A DNA stretch of 64,000 nt from Sternotherus odoratus (taxonomy: Eukaryota > Chordata > Testudines > Kinosternidae). The DNA lies in contig JAVMKO010000006.1 of the NCBI GenBank assembly GCA_032164245.1, forward strand, positions 5,037,001 to 5,101,000, given 5' to 3'. Positions 1 through 10,480 of the stretch are shown here, piece after piece. A program made the position numbers and the translations under genes. Positions within the stretch are counted from its first letter, which is position 1. The number at the start of each line of letters is the position of its first letter. The notes beneath the pieces were generated by a model, which was not told the DNA's origin, ran no database searches, and was given only the letters and a program-made list of their open reading frames with translations.

Positions 1-372
1 ATGTGCAGAGCAGGTGCCTCCTTTCCTTGGCTCTGCCATGAGCAAGGTGGTCTGCACACACTCTGCTGGGGAGGAGGATGCAACCTCTGACACTTACCTA
101 TGCCCAGAGACTTCCCCCCAATACATGCACAGTGTGTTGTTCACACTACCCCTCCTACGCTCCCCCACCTGTAGATAAATCTCTGCATTATGCATTTTTG
201 TTTAACTTTTATATGACTTTTGTATTATGCCTTTTCATATAATCTTGTTTTAGAAACTCTGTATTGAACTTTGGTAATATGTTATAGCCCCTAAGGTAGT
301 ATAATTAAGGTAAAAGAAAAATGTCTCTGCTAGGAGTAGAATAAGATCTTCCCCTCCACTTTATAATCATAT
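1..372. other. Sequence with no recognised gene
   Basis: AT-rich from about 170 on. I see no exon-like reading frame with splice sites and no repeat that I recognise. Confidence 0.5.
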
Positions 373-373
373 A

Positions 374-413
374 GTGATTACCTGCAAGCAACGGGGGGCT
401 TGCAGGTAATCAC
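374..413. repeat. Perfect 16-bp inverted repeat
   Basis: GTGATTACCTGCAAGC at 374-389 is exactly reverse-complemented at 398-413, leaving an 8-nt G-rich loop. It borders the GC-rich block to its right and could be a transposon tip or a local fold-back. No matching partner end was found. Confidence 0.6.
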
Positions 414-1289
414 TGCTGCATCATGCAACAAGGCTCCCCTCCCCCAAACGCCAGAGGGACCTGTCACCTGCCAGGGGCCAAGGGAGTCCCGGGCTGGGGG
501 TGCTTACCTGGGGTGGCTGTCCTGTCCTGGGGAGTATCTGGCAAGCAGGCAGGTTCATTCGTCTGCTCCTCTCCTGTAGCTGCTCCTGGGATCCAGTGAG
601 GTGGGGGGATGCCTGGGGCTGGGGCCAGCCAAGAAGTATCCAGCAGGGTGGCTGGCTGGATCCAGGTTTGGGAGGTGGGGCTGGGGGGGGGGTCTCTTCC
701 CCCACCCTCTTCTGCTGGCGCCTGCACCATGCATGCCCCGCAGGCAGCAGGAAGGTGAGAGACCTGTCCTCCTGGCCATCATCACCTCCTGGGGTGTGGG
801 GCCAATTATGGACTCAGCAGGGGGGGAGGGGCGCAGGAGCAGGCCACGGTAGATGGAGGCTCTCTGTTTCGGTGTGGGGGGGGGAGTGGGCTCCCCCCCC
901 CCTCCTTACAGGCAGCAAGCAGCATGCTTCTGAGGCAGGCAGGGCAGAGACAGAGCTCTCCTGGGCTGGCTGTTGCTTGCTGCTGCCAGCCCACCTCCTG
1001 CTACCCCCCTGAAATGCTGTGATGTCTCCCCTCACCCCCCCCCCTTCCTGCGGGGCCGGCCGGGCGCTGCCTGATTGTGTGGGAGGGTCCTCCCCAGTCT
1101 CTGTCAGCCGGAGAGGTGGGGGGGAAAGGACAGGAGCAGGCTGCGATCTGTCTCGGGGCAGGAAGTTAGCTGCAGCACTCTCCCGATCCGAAACTTTAGA
1201 GATGAGCCCTGCCTGGGCAGGGCTCACGCAGGCAGCACATGGCTGCCTGGAGCAGTGGGCGGGGCCATGTTGCCTTCATGAGCCCTGCG
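414..1289. other. GC-rich block with G and C runs
   Basis: Long homopolymer runs of G and C and CAGGCAGCAG-like words give open frames on both strands, none with protein-like composition or plausible splicing. It may be the interior of a non-autonomous DNA transposon whose right end is the GGTCACCCTAG tip near 1412, but no matching left end was found. Confidence 0.35.
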
Positions 1290-1412
1290 CGCCAGGGATC
1301 ATCTGCAAAAATCGGGACAAGACGAGTCCCGACGGGAGTCTGATCGGGACTCGGGACAGACACACAAAAATCGGGACTGTCCCGATAAAATCGGGACATC
1401 TGGTCACCCTAG
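1290..1412. repeat. Degenerate DNA-transposon end with TCGGGAC motifs
   Basis: The words AATCGGGAC and GTCCCGA recur several times in both orientations and the block ends in TCTGGTCACCCTAG. This resembles the tip of a short inverted-repeat element common in turtle genomes. That family call is from memory. Confidence 0.4.
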
Positions 1413-1866
1413 TGGTTCCCAACCTTTTTTTGGCCATGCCCCACCTAAGCATCTCTAAAATCCTTATGTGTCCCCCTCCCCCCCGTGACATATAATTCTT
1501 ATAATTCAAAAAGTGAACTCCTATTCACGTGGAGGAAGCCTAAAAGACCATTAGCTTGGTCTAAACAAGCTTCCAAAGAACATGGCATCCATGAAAGAGA
1601 AAAATAAAAGAACGAAAGGACAGTTGAAGTACTGAGGAAGAAATCACTAAGAAATTATTAAAAAAATAATAATCATATGAAGTCATATGAAAAAATAGCA
1701 AAAAAGCAAATAGCAAAATAATAACAAATAGCAAATAAAGTATATGAGGCCCCTAGAACCATAAGAAATGCAAAAAATTCACTGTTAAACTCATTCTCGA
1801 ATTGCCCCCCTTAAAAATCAAATTGCCCCCCTGTGGGGCGTGTGCCCCACGTTGGGAACCACCGAG
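1412..1866. mobile_element. hAT-like MITE
   Basis: The left end reads GTGGTTCCCAACCTTT and the right end reads GTTGGGAACCAC, an inverted pair typical of non-autonomous hAT elements. The interior is AT-rich with the tip-proximal CCCC-rich words of this class. There is no coding capacity and no convincing 8-bp target duplication. Confidence 0.6.
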
Positions 1867-2418
1867 CTAGGCCCTGTTGGTATCCCTTAGTTAAACACCT
1901 CCTGAATGATTTCATCTTCCCACCCGCTGGAAATCTCCCCAGGATAGCAAAGAATGTCTCAAGGTAGCAATACATTCTCTCCCACCTCCTGCCCAGACAT
2001 CTCGCTTAAAGCCCCAATGTCGTGTTAACCTTCAGAGTCCCTTTAAACTTCTATTTAAAAAAAGTCAAAGTTTTCAGGTTAAAGTGTGAAGTCTCCCACT
2101 GAGACTCTTCAAAATAATATGGTTAAATAAGTAACAAGGTTAAAAGCCACTGTGGGAAAGGGCTATTCAAGTTTACACAAAGAAGAGGAGACAAGTCTAG
2201 CCTTTGAAACTTAAACTCATTTCTTCAAATGATTTTTTCAAAAGTTGTTTCCCATTGGAAGGGCTTTGCTAATGTTGAGTGAAAATAGCTTGTTAAAGTG
2301 ATTGAGACTTAGAAAGAAGCACCTTTCAGACATGGAAGGTTTTTCTCATGATGCACAAACTTCAGGTATCCACAGCACATTAAGCACATTGATTATTGCC
2401 CAGCTTTCTACTGGAAAA
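1867..2418. other. Sequence with no recognised feature
   Basis: No exon, RNA gene or recognised repeat is seen between the hAT-like MITE and DIRS-A. Confidence 0.4.
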
Positions 2419-2459
2419 GAACAGTTACTTACCTCGTAACGTTGGTTCTTCGAGATGTG

Positions 2460-2632
2460 TTGCTCATGTCCATTCCCATATGTGTGTGTGCGTTCCGCGC
2501 ATGCCCGGTCCGGAAAGCTTTTCCCCAGCGGTACCCGTAGGGTCGGCAGGGGCGACCCCTGGAGTGGCGCCGATATGGCCATGCATATATGCCCCTGCCG
2601 ACCCTCCCCCCGCTCAGTTCCTTCTTGCCGGT
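2460..2632 (-). repeat. DIRS-A 3' inverted terminal repeat
   Basis: About 170 bp match the reverse complement of 8168-8340, including ATGTCCATTCCCATATGTG, the GGCGCCGATATGGCCATGCA segment and GTTCCTTCTTGCCGG. The outermost 40 bp (2419-2459) differ from the 5' tip, as expected for DIRS, and are instead mirrored in the internal complementary region. Confidence 0.85.
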
Positions 2633-2662
2633 ACTCCGACAGAGGGGAGGCGGGTGGGATTC

Positions 2663-2764
2663 GGAATGGACATGAGCAACACATCTCGAAGAACCAACGT
2701 TACGAGGTAAGTAACTGTTCTTTCTTCTTCGAGTGCTTGCTCATGTCCATTCCCATATGTGACT
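2663..2764 (-). repeat. DIRS-A internal complementary region
   Basis: 2663-2722 is the reverse complement of the element's 3' tip (2419-2475, through CTCGTAACGTTGG). 2723-2764 has the same sequence as the start of the element's own strand (TTCTTCTTCGAGTGCTTGC) and so complements the 5' tip. In the DIRS model this template lets the two ends be joined into a circle before recombinase-mediated insertion. Confidence 0.88.
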
Positions 2765-2773
2765 TACGAGCAG

Positions 2774-3880
2774 TCATCTCGGAGGAGGGTGAGGAGTACT
2801 ATGAGTACCTGCTGACAGGATCGCTTGTCCCACAGCTGCGTCCTCCATTGACTGCTGCACGATGGCGTAGTGCGAAGTGAAGGTATGCACCGAAGACCAC
2901 GTCGCTGCTCTACAGATGTCGGCGATCGGAACGTGTGCCAGGAACGCTGTGGACGTGGCCTGGGCTCTAGTGGAATGCGCCGTCAGAGCTGGCGGAGTAG
3001 CATTCGAGAGGCTATAAGACAATTTAATGCAAGACGTAATCCAGGCCGAGAGGCGCTGGGTAGAGATTGGTGACCCTTTCATCCTTTCTGCCACTGAAAT
3101 AAAAAGTTGTGGAGATTTACGAAAACACTTGGTTCTATCTATGTAAAAGGCTAATGCCCTCTTTACATCCAATGAATGAAGCATTCTTTCCCTGTTATCC
3201 GCATGGGGTTTGGGAAAAAACACCGGTAAGAACACCTCCTGGTTCAAATGAAAGGGCGAGACTACCTTGGGCAGAAAGGCCGGGTGTGGACGTAACTGAA
3301 CCTTATCTCTATGGAAGATCGTGTAGGGCGGTTCAGAAGTGAACGCCCTAATCTCGGAGACTCTACGTGCCAAAGTAATTGCCACTAAGAACGCGGTCTT
3401 CCATGAGAGGTAGGAAAGAGGGCAGGAAGATATGGGCTCGAACGGAGGCTTCATTAGGGCCTTTAGAACCAGATTGAGGTCCCATGGGGGGGTTGGTTGA
3501 CGTATGTGCGGATACAGCCTCTCCAAACCTTTAAGGAACCTGTTAACCAGAGGGTTACTAAAAACCGAAATGTCATCAGCACCCGGGTGGAACGCCGAAA
3601 TGGCGGCCAGGTGTACCCTAACCGTGGAGAGCGCTAACCCTTGTTGTTTCAGCTCAAGGAGGTAGTCAAGGATGGTAGGGATTGAACAAGACAGGGGGTC
3701 CACCCCCTTGTTCTGAACCCACAGTGAGAAACGCTTCCATTTGGCAGTATAGGCTCCCCTCGTGGAAGGTTTTCTGCTACCCAGGAGGACTTCCCTGACT
3801 GAATCTGAGCACTGAAGCTCTGCTGGTTTTAGCCACGGATATACCACGCCGTGAGGTGGAGGGACTGTAGGTTGGGATGT
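2774..3880 (-). CDS. DIRS-A tyrosine recombinase
   Basis: Tyrosine recombinase that would insert the circular DNA form. Visible catalytic motifs are ARRVSEIRA (first arginine), AHSTRAQ (His-x-x-Arg box) and [14 protein letters not shown] (Trp box followed by the candidate nucleophile Tyr). An N-terminal SAM-like core-binding region contains STRGAYTAKWKRF. The frame is open upstream to 4588 but overlaps RNase H there, so the given start is a domain estimate without a defined Met. It is offset from the RNase H frame, whose stop is at 3829, so expression probably needs frameshifting or a separate initiation. The stop sits just outside the internal complementary region. Confidence 0.85.
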   Translation of the reverse strand, partial: TSQPTVPPPHGVVYPWLKPAELQCSDSVREVLLGSRKPSTRGAYTAKWKRFSLWVQNKGVDPLSCSIPTILDYLLELKQQGLALSTVRVHLAAISAFHPGADDISVFSNPLVNRFLKGLERLYPHIRQPTPPWDLNLVLKALMKPPFEPISSCPLSYLSWKTAFLVAITLARRVSEIRAFTSEPPYTIFHRDKVQLRPHPAFLPKVVSPFHLNQEVFLPVFFPKPHADNRERMLHSLDVKRALAFYIDRTKCFRKSPQLFISVAERMKGSPISTQRLSAWITSCIKLSYSLSNATPPALTAHSTRAQATSTAFLAHVPIADICRAATWSSVHTFTSHYAIVQQSMEDAAVGQAILSAGTHSTPHPPPR

Positions 3881-5951
3881 AGCATCCTCCCGTGGTCTTG
3901 GGAGATCAGCGTTGGCGACAGGGGAAGTGTTATCGGTGTCGCCACACAGAGAGACAACAGGGTCGAGTACCAGTGCTGCCGAGGCCAGGCTGGCGCTACC
4001 AGTATAACCGACGCTTTGTCTTGACGGGCCTTCGCCAGTACCTTGTGAACAAGGGGAAACGGGGGAAATGCATAAAGCAGGCCCCCCGTCCACAGAGTGT
4101 GAAATGCGTCCCCTTCGGACCCCGGGCTGAGGTTGAGGAGGGAGCAAAACCTGTGGCACTTCCTGTTGGCCCTTGTGGCGAACAGGTCGAGATGGGGAAA
4201 CCCCCACCTTTGGAAAATCGAGTGGGCCACATCGGGCCTGAGGGACCACTCGTGGCCCCGGAAGGAGCGGCTCAGGGAGTCCGCCAGCACATTCTGCTCT
4301 CCTGGAAGGTAAGCCGCTGTGAGGGAGATCCCCCTGGGGATGCAGAAATCCCAAAGGGCGAGGGCTTCCTTGCACAGGGGAGAGGAGCGAGCACCACCCT
4401 GTTTGTTTATATAGAACATCGCGGCCGTGTTGTCTGTTAGGACCGTGATGTTCTTGCCCCTCAGATCCAACTGGAATGTCTGACATGCCAGGCGAACTGC
4501 TCTGAGCTCTCGTACGTTTATGTGGAGAGACAGCTCTTCTTGAGACCAGAGGCCCTGTGTCGTGTTCTTTTCTAGATGCGCCCCCCAACCGAGAGCCGAC
4601 GCGTCTGTTACCAGCGTCATAGACGGCTGGGGTTTGTGAAAGGGCACCCCACCGTCCAGAGCTGGAGCCACCAGAGAAGCGATTGTCTTACCTTTACTGG
4701 TAGAGTCACGACCAGGTCGAGGGGGTCCCTGCGCTGGTTGTACACCTTTGCGAACCAGGCTTGCAGAGGGCGTAGTCGTAGCCTCGCGAACGGTACCACA
4801 TAGGTACATGCCGCCATGTGGCCCATTAGGACCATGCAGTTTCTTGCTGTGGTCATGGGGGCCCGAAGTAGCGGGAAAATAATGTCCGCCAAAGCCTTGG
4901 CTCGAGATGGAGGTAGAAAAGCTCTTGCACATCGAGAGTCCAGTATTACGCCAATAAACTCTATCCTCTGTGTAGGAATGAGAGTTGACTTTGGTACGTT
5001 GAGGATAAGGCCCAGCTTTAGGAAGGTGGCCCTGATGAACGTTATTTGTCTTAGGAGCAGCTGCCTCGACTTTGCTCTGATGAGCCAATCGTCCAGGTAA
5101 GGGTAAACATGGATGCCGTTCCGTCTGAGGAACGCTGCGACTACCGCCATGCATTTCGTGAATACCCTTGGTGCTGAGGAAAGGCCGAACGGAAGAACCG
5201 CGAATTGGTAATGCCGGGAACCCATCACGAACCTCAGGAATCGTCTGTGGCTCGGGATAATGGAAATGTGAAAGTAAGCGTCCTTTAAGTCGAGGGCGGC
5301 GAACCAGTCTCCCTGATCCATAGCAGGAATTATGACGGCTAAGGAGAGCATGCGAAACTTCATCTTCTTTATGTAGGAGTTGAGGCCTCGCAAGTCCAGG
5401 ATGGGGCGAAGCCCCCCTTTGGCCTTCGGGATAAGGAAATAACGGGAATAGTAACCCTTGCCCCGAAATTCTTGAGGAACCTCCTCTATGGCACCCAAAG
5501 ACAAGAGGGTATGGACCTCCTGATCTAGGAGTTGCTCGTGAGATGGGTCCCTGAAGAGGGACGGGCACGGGGGGTGGGTGGGAGGGAGAACAGAGAACTG
5601 GATAGAATATCCCACTTCTACCAGGCTGAGAACCCACTTGTCCGAGGTGATAGAGGACCATGCCTGGTAGAAATGGGATAGACGGTTCACAAACAGGAGG
5701 GAAGCTATGGGTTCGGAGGCTGGCTCGGCGTCCCCGGGCGCAGCTTCAAAAGTTCGGCCTGGGCCCGGGAGGGTGGTTATTCCCTGGCCCCTGAGGCTGG
5801 TGAGAGGAGGGGCGTTGCCGACCCCTACTATTACCCCTCCCGCCCCTTCTAGGCTGGTCCCTCCTATAAGGTGGGGCCTGATAGGGTCTGGCTGGCGGGG
5901 GCGGGGGAGCCCTAAAGGGTCTTCTTTGGCCCTGTGGTGTATGTAGTCCAA
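3829..5951 (-). pseudogene. DIRS-A pol: reverse transcriptase, RNase H and DAM-like domain, frameshifted
   Basis: Reverse transcriptase runs in one frame (stop at 4617). It has the [16 protein letters not shown] fingers motif, DWFAALDLKDAYFHI with the first catalytic Asp, and [10 protein letters not shown] as the YxDD box. RNase H follows in another frame from about 4650 with LVTDASALGWGA, the LRAVRLAC Glu helix and LTDNTAA. After it comes a DLFATRANRKCHRF...YAFPPFPL segment like the DAM-type methylase domain of DIRS elements. Copy B carries the same domains in one frame, so a single-base change near 4650 in a G-run is the likely break. The methylase assignment is inference; its PP motif is degenerate. 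Confidence 0.85.
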
Positions 5952-8004
5952 GGGAGCGGAGCATCGCCCTGGAGTCCTTCATGGACTGTAGTTTTTTGTC
6001 CGTATCGATGGCAAATAGCCCCTGCCTATCAAACGGCAAGTCCTGTATGGTTGCTTGCACAGGTGGGGGGATACCCGAAACATGTAACCAGGCCCCCCGG
6101 CGCATAGCCACTGCTGTGCCTAATTGGCGTGAGGCCGAGTCTGCTGCATCTAATGCGGCCTGCAGGGCAGCTCTGGAGACCACCCTGCCCTCTTGTACTA
6201 TGGCCTTGAACTCGTGGGCCGATTCCTGGGGTAAGGTGCCCTCAAATTTGGTCATCGCAGACCAGGTGTTGTAAGCATACCGGCCCAGGGCGGCCTGCTG
6301 GTTCGCAATGCGAAGTTGTAGAGCCGCCGACGAGTATACCTTCCTACCCCAGAGGTCCAATTTCTTCGAGTCGTGTGACTTTGGGGTAGGTCCTGTCTGG
6401 CCCTGACGCTCCCTATGGTTCACTGCATCCGCAACCATGGAGCCTGGCGGTGGGTGCGTGAACAGGTACTCGTACCCCTCCCGTGGTGCGAAATACCGGC
6501 GCTCCACTCCCCTAGCCGTAGGTGGAAGCGATGAGGGAGTCTGCCAGAGGGTGTCCATGGTGGATCTGACCTTGCGCATGAAGGGTAATGCTATCTGAGG
6601 CGGTGAGTCGGATGAGAGGATGTCTACATTGGGATCCTCCTCATCCCCTTTGACTTCCTCAGGCTGGAGGTTGAGGTTTTGCGCCACCCTTCTCAGCAGG
6701 TCCTGATGACCCCTAACGTCCATGGGTGGCAGGTTGTAAGAGGAGCCCGCCACTGCGTCGTCCGGGGATGATGAAGAGGAGCCAGGTTGGGGGTTCTCCA
6801 TCTGAACATCCTCCCGAAAGGGGGGTTGGATGGGATCCGCCCCTTGAATTTCCCGGAGTGCAGACTGAGTGTCCGATGTACCAGGAAGAGGGTCATCCCC
6901 ATGCCCCTCCGATTGAGGTCTAGTGACGGTGGCAGACACCGGACCCCTTGGTACAGAAGGCCAAGAGGCTACTGACGAAGGTCCCTGGGCTTGGTGGTAA
7001 GCAAACGGAGTCCAGAACGGCCATTGGGGAGGGCCTTGCTCTACCACCACGGATGGCTGCCGGTGCCGTCGATGGGAGGAGTGACGGTGCCGTGAATGGT
7101 GGTGCCGGGAGCTATGGCTATGGCGGGACCTGGACCGTGACGAAGAAGCATCCGACTCTGATGAATAGTCGGACTGCGACCAGGGCGGTGCGGTGCCCTC
7201 CGGTGCTATGCCCCGGGAGTACATTTCAGGCTTCCCGGGGAACCTCGGTGCCTGCGATGCGGTGGGAGCCGGTGCGGGTATCAGCGGTGCCATTGAGGCT
7301 GCCGGTGCCGCTAAAGCCGAGCTTGCCGGTACCGAAGTCACCGGTGCGGGCGGAATGACCGGAGCGACGGTGCGGGTGACCGGTGCCGGGATGGCAAACT
7401 GCGGTGCCGGGTCGACTGCGGTGCCCATGAGATCCACCGCCGCATCGAACGCCTCTGGGGTCGAGGGCGGTTCCAACTCCGGCACCTCGATTTCCCGAGA
7501 GGGCACTATCTCCGAGGAGATGGCGATGGGCTCCGGTGCCGCTATCGGTGCGCGCTCTGAACGGGGTCGTCTCACGTGCCCCGGAGCTGCTGGCACCACC
7601 GAGGGATCACCCGTGCCCTTGCGCACCGGGGAGCGCCCTCTAGATTTTTTAGAAGGGACCGGCGACTGAGACCGGTGCCTTCTAGATAAGGAGGAGGATC
7701 CGTGCCGTGGCGACCGGTGCCGAGGTGTCTTCGGGCCCTTCGGGGTCGCGGTGCCGCGCACCGACGCCGGTGCGCTGCTGGAGGTAGACGGCTCCGTTGG
7801 TGGCTGAAGTGCAGACTCCATGAGGATTAACTTCAACCGATAATCTCTCTCCTTTTTAGTGCGCGGCTTGAAGCCCTTGCAGCTCGAACACTTCTCAGTC
7901 TGATGGCCCTCTCCCAGGCACTTGAGGCAACGGGAGTGAGGGTCACTAATCGGCATGGGCTTGCCGCAAACTTTACAGGTTTTGAACCCTGACGCCCCAG
8001 GCAT
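5746..8004 (-). CDS. DIRS-A gag-like ORF1 protein
   Basis: A 752-residue structural or nucleic-acid-binding protein. The Met at 8004 is chosen because its context (MPGASGFKTC) aligns with the copy B start; the frame also has a Met at 8028. An N-terminal CCHC knuckle CLKCLGEGHQTEKC follows an extra CxxC (CKVCGK). A long Pro/Ala-rich region with several Thr-Val-Pro words follows, then a short Arg-Ser/His tract (SSRSRSRHSHSSRHH), then a conserved helical part around [22 protein letters not shown] that is closely matched in copy B. The C-terminus is basic and Gly/Pro/Gln-rich. Its end overlaps the pol frame by about 200 nt. Confidence 0.8.
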   Translation of the reverse strand: MPGASGFKTCKVCGKPMPISDPHSRCLKCLGEGHQTEKCSSCKGFKPRTKKERDYRLKLILMESALQPPTEPSTSSSAPASVRGTATPKGPKTPRHRSPRHGSSSLSRRHRSQSPVPSKKSRGRSPVRKGTGDPSVVPAAPGHVRRPRSERAPIAAPEPIAISSEIVPSREIEVPELEPPSTPEAFDAAVDLMGTAVDPAPQFAIPAPVTRTVAPVIPPAPVTSVPASSALAAPAASMAPLIPAPAPTASQAPRFPGKPEMYSRGIAPEGTAPPWSQSDYSSESDASSSRSRSRHSHSSRHHHSRHRHSSHRRHRQPSVVVEQGPPQWPFWTPFAYHQAQGPSSVASWPSVPRGPVSATVTRPQSEGHGDDPLPGTSDTQSALREIQGADPIQPPFREDVQMENPQPGSSSSSPDDAVAGSSYNLPPMDVRGHQDLLRRVAQNLNLQPEEVKGDEEDPNVDILSSDSPPQIALPFMRKVRSTMDTLWQTPSSLPPTARGVERRYFAPREGYEYLFTHPPPGSMVADAVNHRERQGQTGPTPKSHDSKKLDLWGRKVYSSAALQLRIANQQAALGRYAYNTWSAMTKFEGTLPQESAHEFKAIVQEGRVVSRAALQAALDAADSASRQLGTAVAMRRGAWLHVSGIPPPVQATIQDLPFDRQGLFAIDTDKKLQSMKDSRAMLRSLGLHTPQGQRRPFRAPPPPPARPYQAPPYRRDQPRRGGRGNSRGRQRPSSHQPQGPGNNHPPGPRPNF

Positions 8005-8167
8005 AACCCGGCGCCAGAGATCTAACAACTACTTAACTACTACTTAATACTAAAGAACTCGAACAATATGAACAATAAGAACAATTAACCTAAATACCTA
8101 ACTAACTAGAGAACAAGATACCGCTCTGTGACAGAGGAGTAAGCTGTTCCAGCTACCGCCAAGGACG

Positions 8168-8350
8168 GAAAGAAGGAACTGAGCGGGGGGAGGGTCGGCA
8201 GGGGCATATATGCATGGCCATATCGGCGCCACTCCAGGGGTCGCCCCTGCCGACCCTACGGGTACCGCTGGGGAAAAGCTTTCCGGACCGGGCATGCGCG
8301 GAACGCACACACACATATGGGAATGGACATGAGCAAGCACTCGAAGAAGA
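8168..8350 (-). repeat. DIRS-A 5' inverted terminal repeat
   Basis: Inverted match to 2460-2632. The tip read on the element strand, TTCTTCTTCGAGTGCTTGC, is repeated in the internal complementary region. About 120 nt separate its inner edge from the ORF1 frame. Confidence 0.85.
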
Positions 8351-8659
8351 ACAACCTTGTTACTTCGTTTAAGTTATTTATAACTTTTTCCAAATTATTT
8401 TTAGCCCCCAACTTTAAATGTGAGTCTAGCTTTAATAATTATAGGGTTAATTTATTTTTTATATATTAAACAACTTAAGGGCTATAGTGGGTCAGATCAA
8501 TGATCCATCTCTAACCCCTATCCTGTCTTCGCTCAGTGGCCAGTGCAGAATGATTCAGAGAGAAGGAACAGAATAGGGCAATTTATCAAGTGATCAACCC
8601 TCTGTTGTGCAGTTCCAGTTTACAGCTGTCACACATTTAGGGACACCCAGCGTATAGGA

Positions 8660-10480
8660 TTGCTACCTTTGACCATCTTGGCTAATAGCCATTGATGGAC
8701 CTATCCTTAATCGAAGTCTTTTTGAACCCTGTTATACTTCTGGCTTTACAACATTCCATGGCAACAAGTTCCACAGGTTGATTATGCATTGCATGTATTC
8801 CTGATGTTTGTTTTAAATCTGCAGCCTATTAATTTCATTGGACCCTGGTCCTTCTGTTCTGTAAAGAGGTATATAATACTTCCCTATTCACTTTCTCCAC
8901 ACCATTTATGAGTTTATAGACTTCTGTTATATCCCCTTTATCTTTTCTAAACTGAACAGTCCCTTGCTTTTTAATCTCTCCCCCTGTGGAAGTTGTTCCG
9001 TACCCCTAATCATTTTTGTTGCCTTTCTCTGCATCTTTTCCAATTCTGATATATCTTTGCGGGAGAGGTAGACTAGAACTGCATGTAGTATTCAAGGCAT
9101 GGGTGATTTACGTAGTGCAATTGTATTTTCTGTCGGTCTATCCCTTTCCTAGTGGTTCCTAACATTGTGCTACCTTTTTTGACTGCCGCTGCACATCGAG
9201 TGGATGTTTCTTCCTTGAGTGGTAACAGCTTATTTAGATTTTGTATGTATAGTTAGGATGTTTTTCAGTGTTTATTACTTTCCGTGGCTCAACATTGAAT
9301 TTCATGTCTTTTTGTTGCCCAGCCACCCAGTTGTATGAGATCCTTTTGTAATGCTTCTGTTAGCTTTGGACTTACCGGTAAGTATCTTGAGTAATTTATC
9401 ATCATCTGCACACTTTCCACCTTACTGTTTACCTTTGTCCAGATAATTTGAGTATATTTAAAGGCACAGGTCCCAAATCAGATTTGAGGGATCCCACTGT
9501 TTACCACATTACATTATGAAAACTATCCTATCCTTTGCTTATCTTTTAAACAGTTATTAATCCAAGAGAGAACCTTCCCTCTTATCCTATGACTGCTTAC
9601 TTTGCTTAAGAGCCTTTGGTGTGGAACTTTGTTAAAGGCTTTCTCAAATAATTCTAATAGATGGGTGAGTTCCCTTTACAAAAGCCATGTTGATCCTTCC
9701 CCAACATATCACATCCATCTTTGGGTCTGATACTTCTGTTCTTTACTATTGTGTGAACCACTTTGCCCTGTACCGCAGGTAGATTTAACAGCTTATAATT
9801 GCCAAAATCGCCTCTGTGTCATGTGACATTAGCTATCCTCCAGTCATCTGGTACTGAGGCTGATTTATGCAAACTATTACATACAGTAGTAGTTCTGAAT
9901 CAGAGAGGTAGCCGTGTTAGTCTGGAATAGCAGAGGTAAAGTAGTAGTTCTGCAGTTCCATATTTGAGTTCTTTCAGAATTCAAGTGAATACCACGTGGT
10001 CCTGGTTACTCATTAGTTTAAATTATCCATTTGTTCCAAAAGTTCTACAGCCACCTCAATCTGGGACAGATCCTCAGATTTGTAACCTACAAAAAAAAAA
10101 TGGTTCACATGTGGGAATCTCCCTCCCATCCTCTGCAGTGAAGACTAGTGCAAATAATTAATTTAGCTTCTCGGCAACAGCAGCCTTGTCTTGGTTGAGT
10201 GCTTCTTTGGCATCTTGATCATCCAAGTGCCCCACTGATTGGCAGTGTACTGGTTCTCATGTACTTAAACATTTTTGCTGTTAGTTTGTGTTTTTTGCTA
10301 GCTTCAAATTCTTTTTGGGCCTGTGTCATTATACGTTAACACTTGACTTGCCAGAGTTTGTGCTCCTTTCTGTTCCCCTTAGTAGGATTTAACTTCCAAT
10401 TTTTAAAGGATGCTTTTTTGTCTCTGTCTGCCTCTTTAGTTATGCAGTCTAGCCATGGAGACATTTTTTGGCCCTTTTAC
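8660..10480 (-). mobile_element. Degenerate CR1-like LINE fragment, reverse transcriptase C-terminal region and downstream
   Basis: Read on the minus strand, this block has the order typical of the C-terminal half of a vertebrate non-LTR RT ORF. Words complementary to GAGTGGTAACAGC, TTGTTGCCCAGCCACCCAG and GACTGCCGCTGCACATCGAGT correspond to the same family as the plus-strand fragment at 62970-63610. Many indels and stops break the frame. It is interrupted by a 42-bp SINE tail at 9898-9939. The part right of 9953 is more diverged and less certain. Family call is from memory. Confidence 0.6.
9898..9939 (-). mobile_element. Minimal 42-bp SINE insertion with 13-bp target duplication
   Basis: AGTAGTAGTTCTG occurs at 9885-9897 and again at 9940-9952. 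Between them lie only 42 bp of the fixed SINE end (AATCAGAGAGGTAGCCGTG...). As target-primed insertions truncate at the 5' end, this marks the AATCAGAGAGG side as the complement of the RNA 3' end. Confidence 0.85.

Larger units (their letters stand above)
2419..8350 (-). mobile_element. DIRS-type retrotransposon, copy A
   Basis: A tyrosine-recombinase retrotransposon of about 5.9 kb, 5' end at right. In its own order it has a 5' inverted terminal repeat, a gag-like frame, RT-RNase H, a DAM-methylase-like segment, a tyrosine recombinase, an internal complementary region and a 3' inverted terminal repeat. This is the diagnostic DIRS plan: no direct LTRs, and no aspartic protease or DDE integrase was seen. 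The internal region (about 2663-2764) joins the complement of the 3' tip to the complement of the 5' tip. It lies downstream of the POLE2 poly(A) signal. A frameshift between RT and RNase H near 4650 makes this copy probably non-autonomous. It is clearly diverged from copy B, so the two are different subfamilies. Confidence 0.92.

Noticed and set aside
3829..5661. 610-codon frame in DIRS-A as one protein
   Set aside because: Only its C-terminal part (after about 4650) is RNase H. The first two thirds are an out-of-frame reading of the reverse transcriptase.
2419..8350. Ty3/gypsy or retroviral origin for the large RT elements
   Set aside because: No direct LTRs, protease or DDE integrase was seen; instead a tyrosine recombinase and an internal complementary region are present, which is the DIRS plan.
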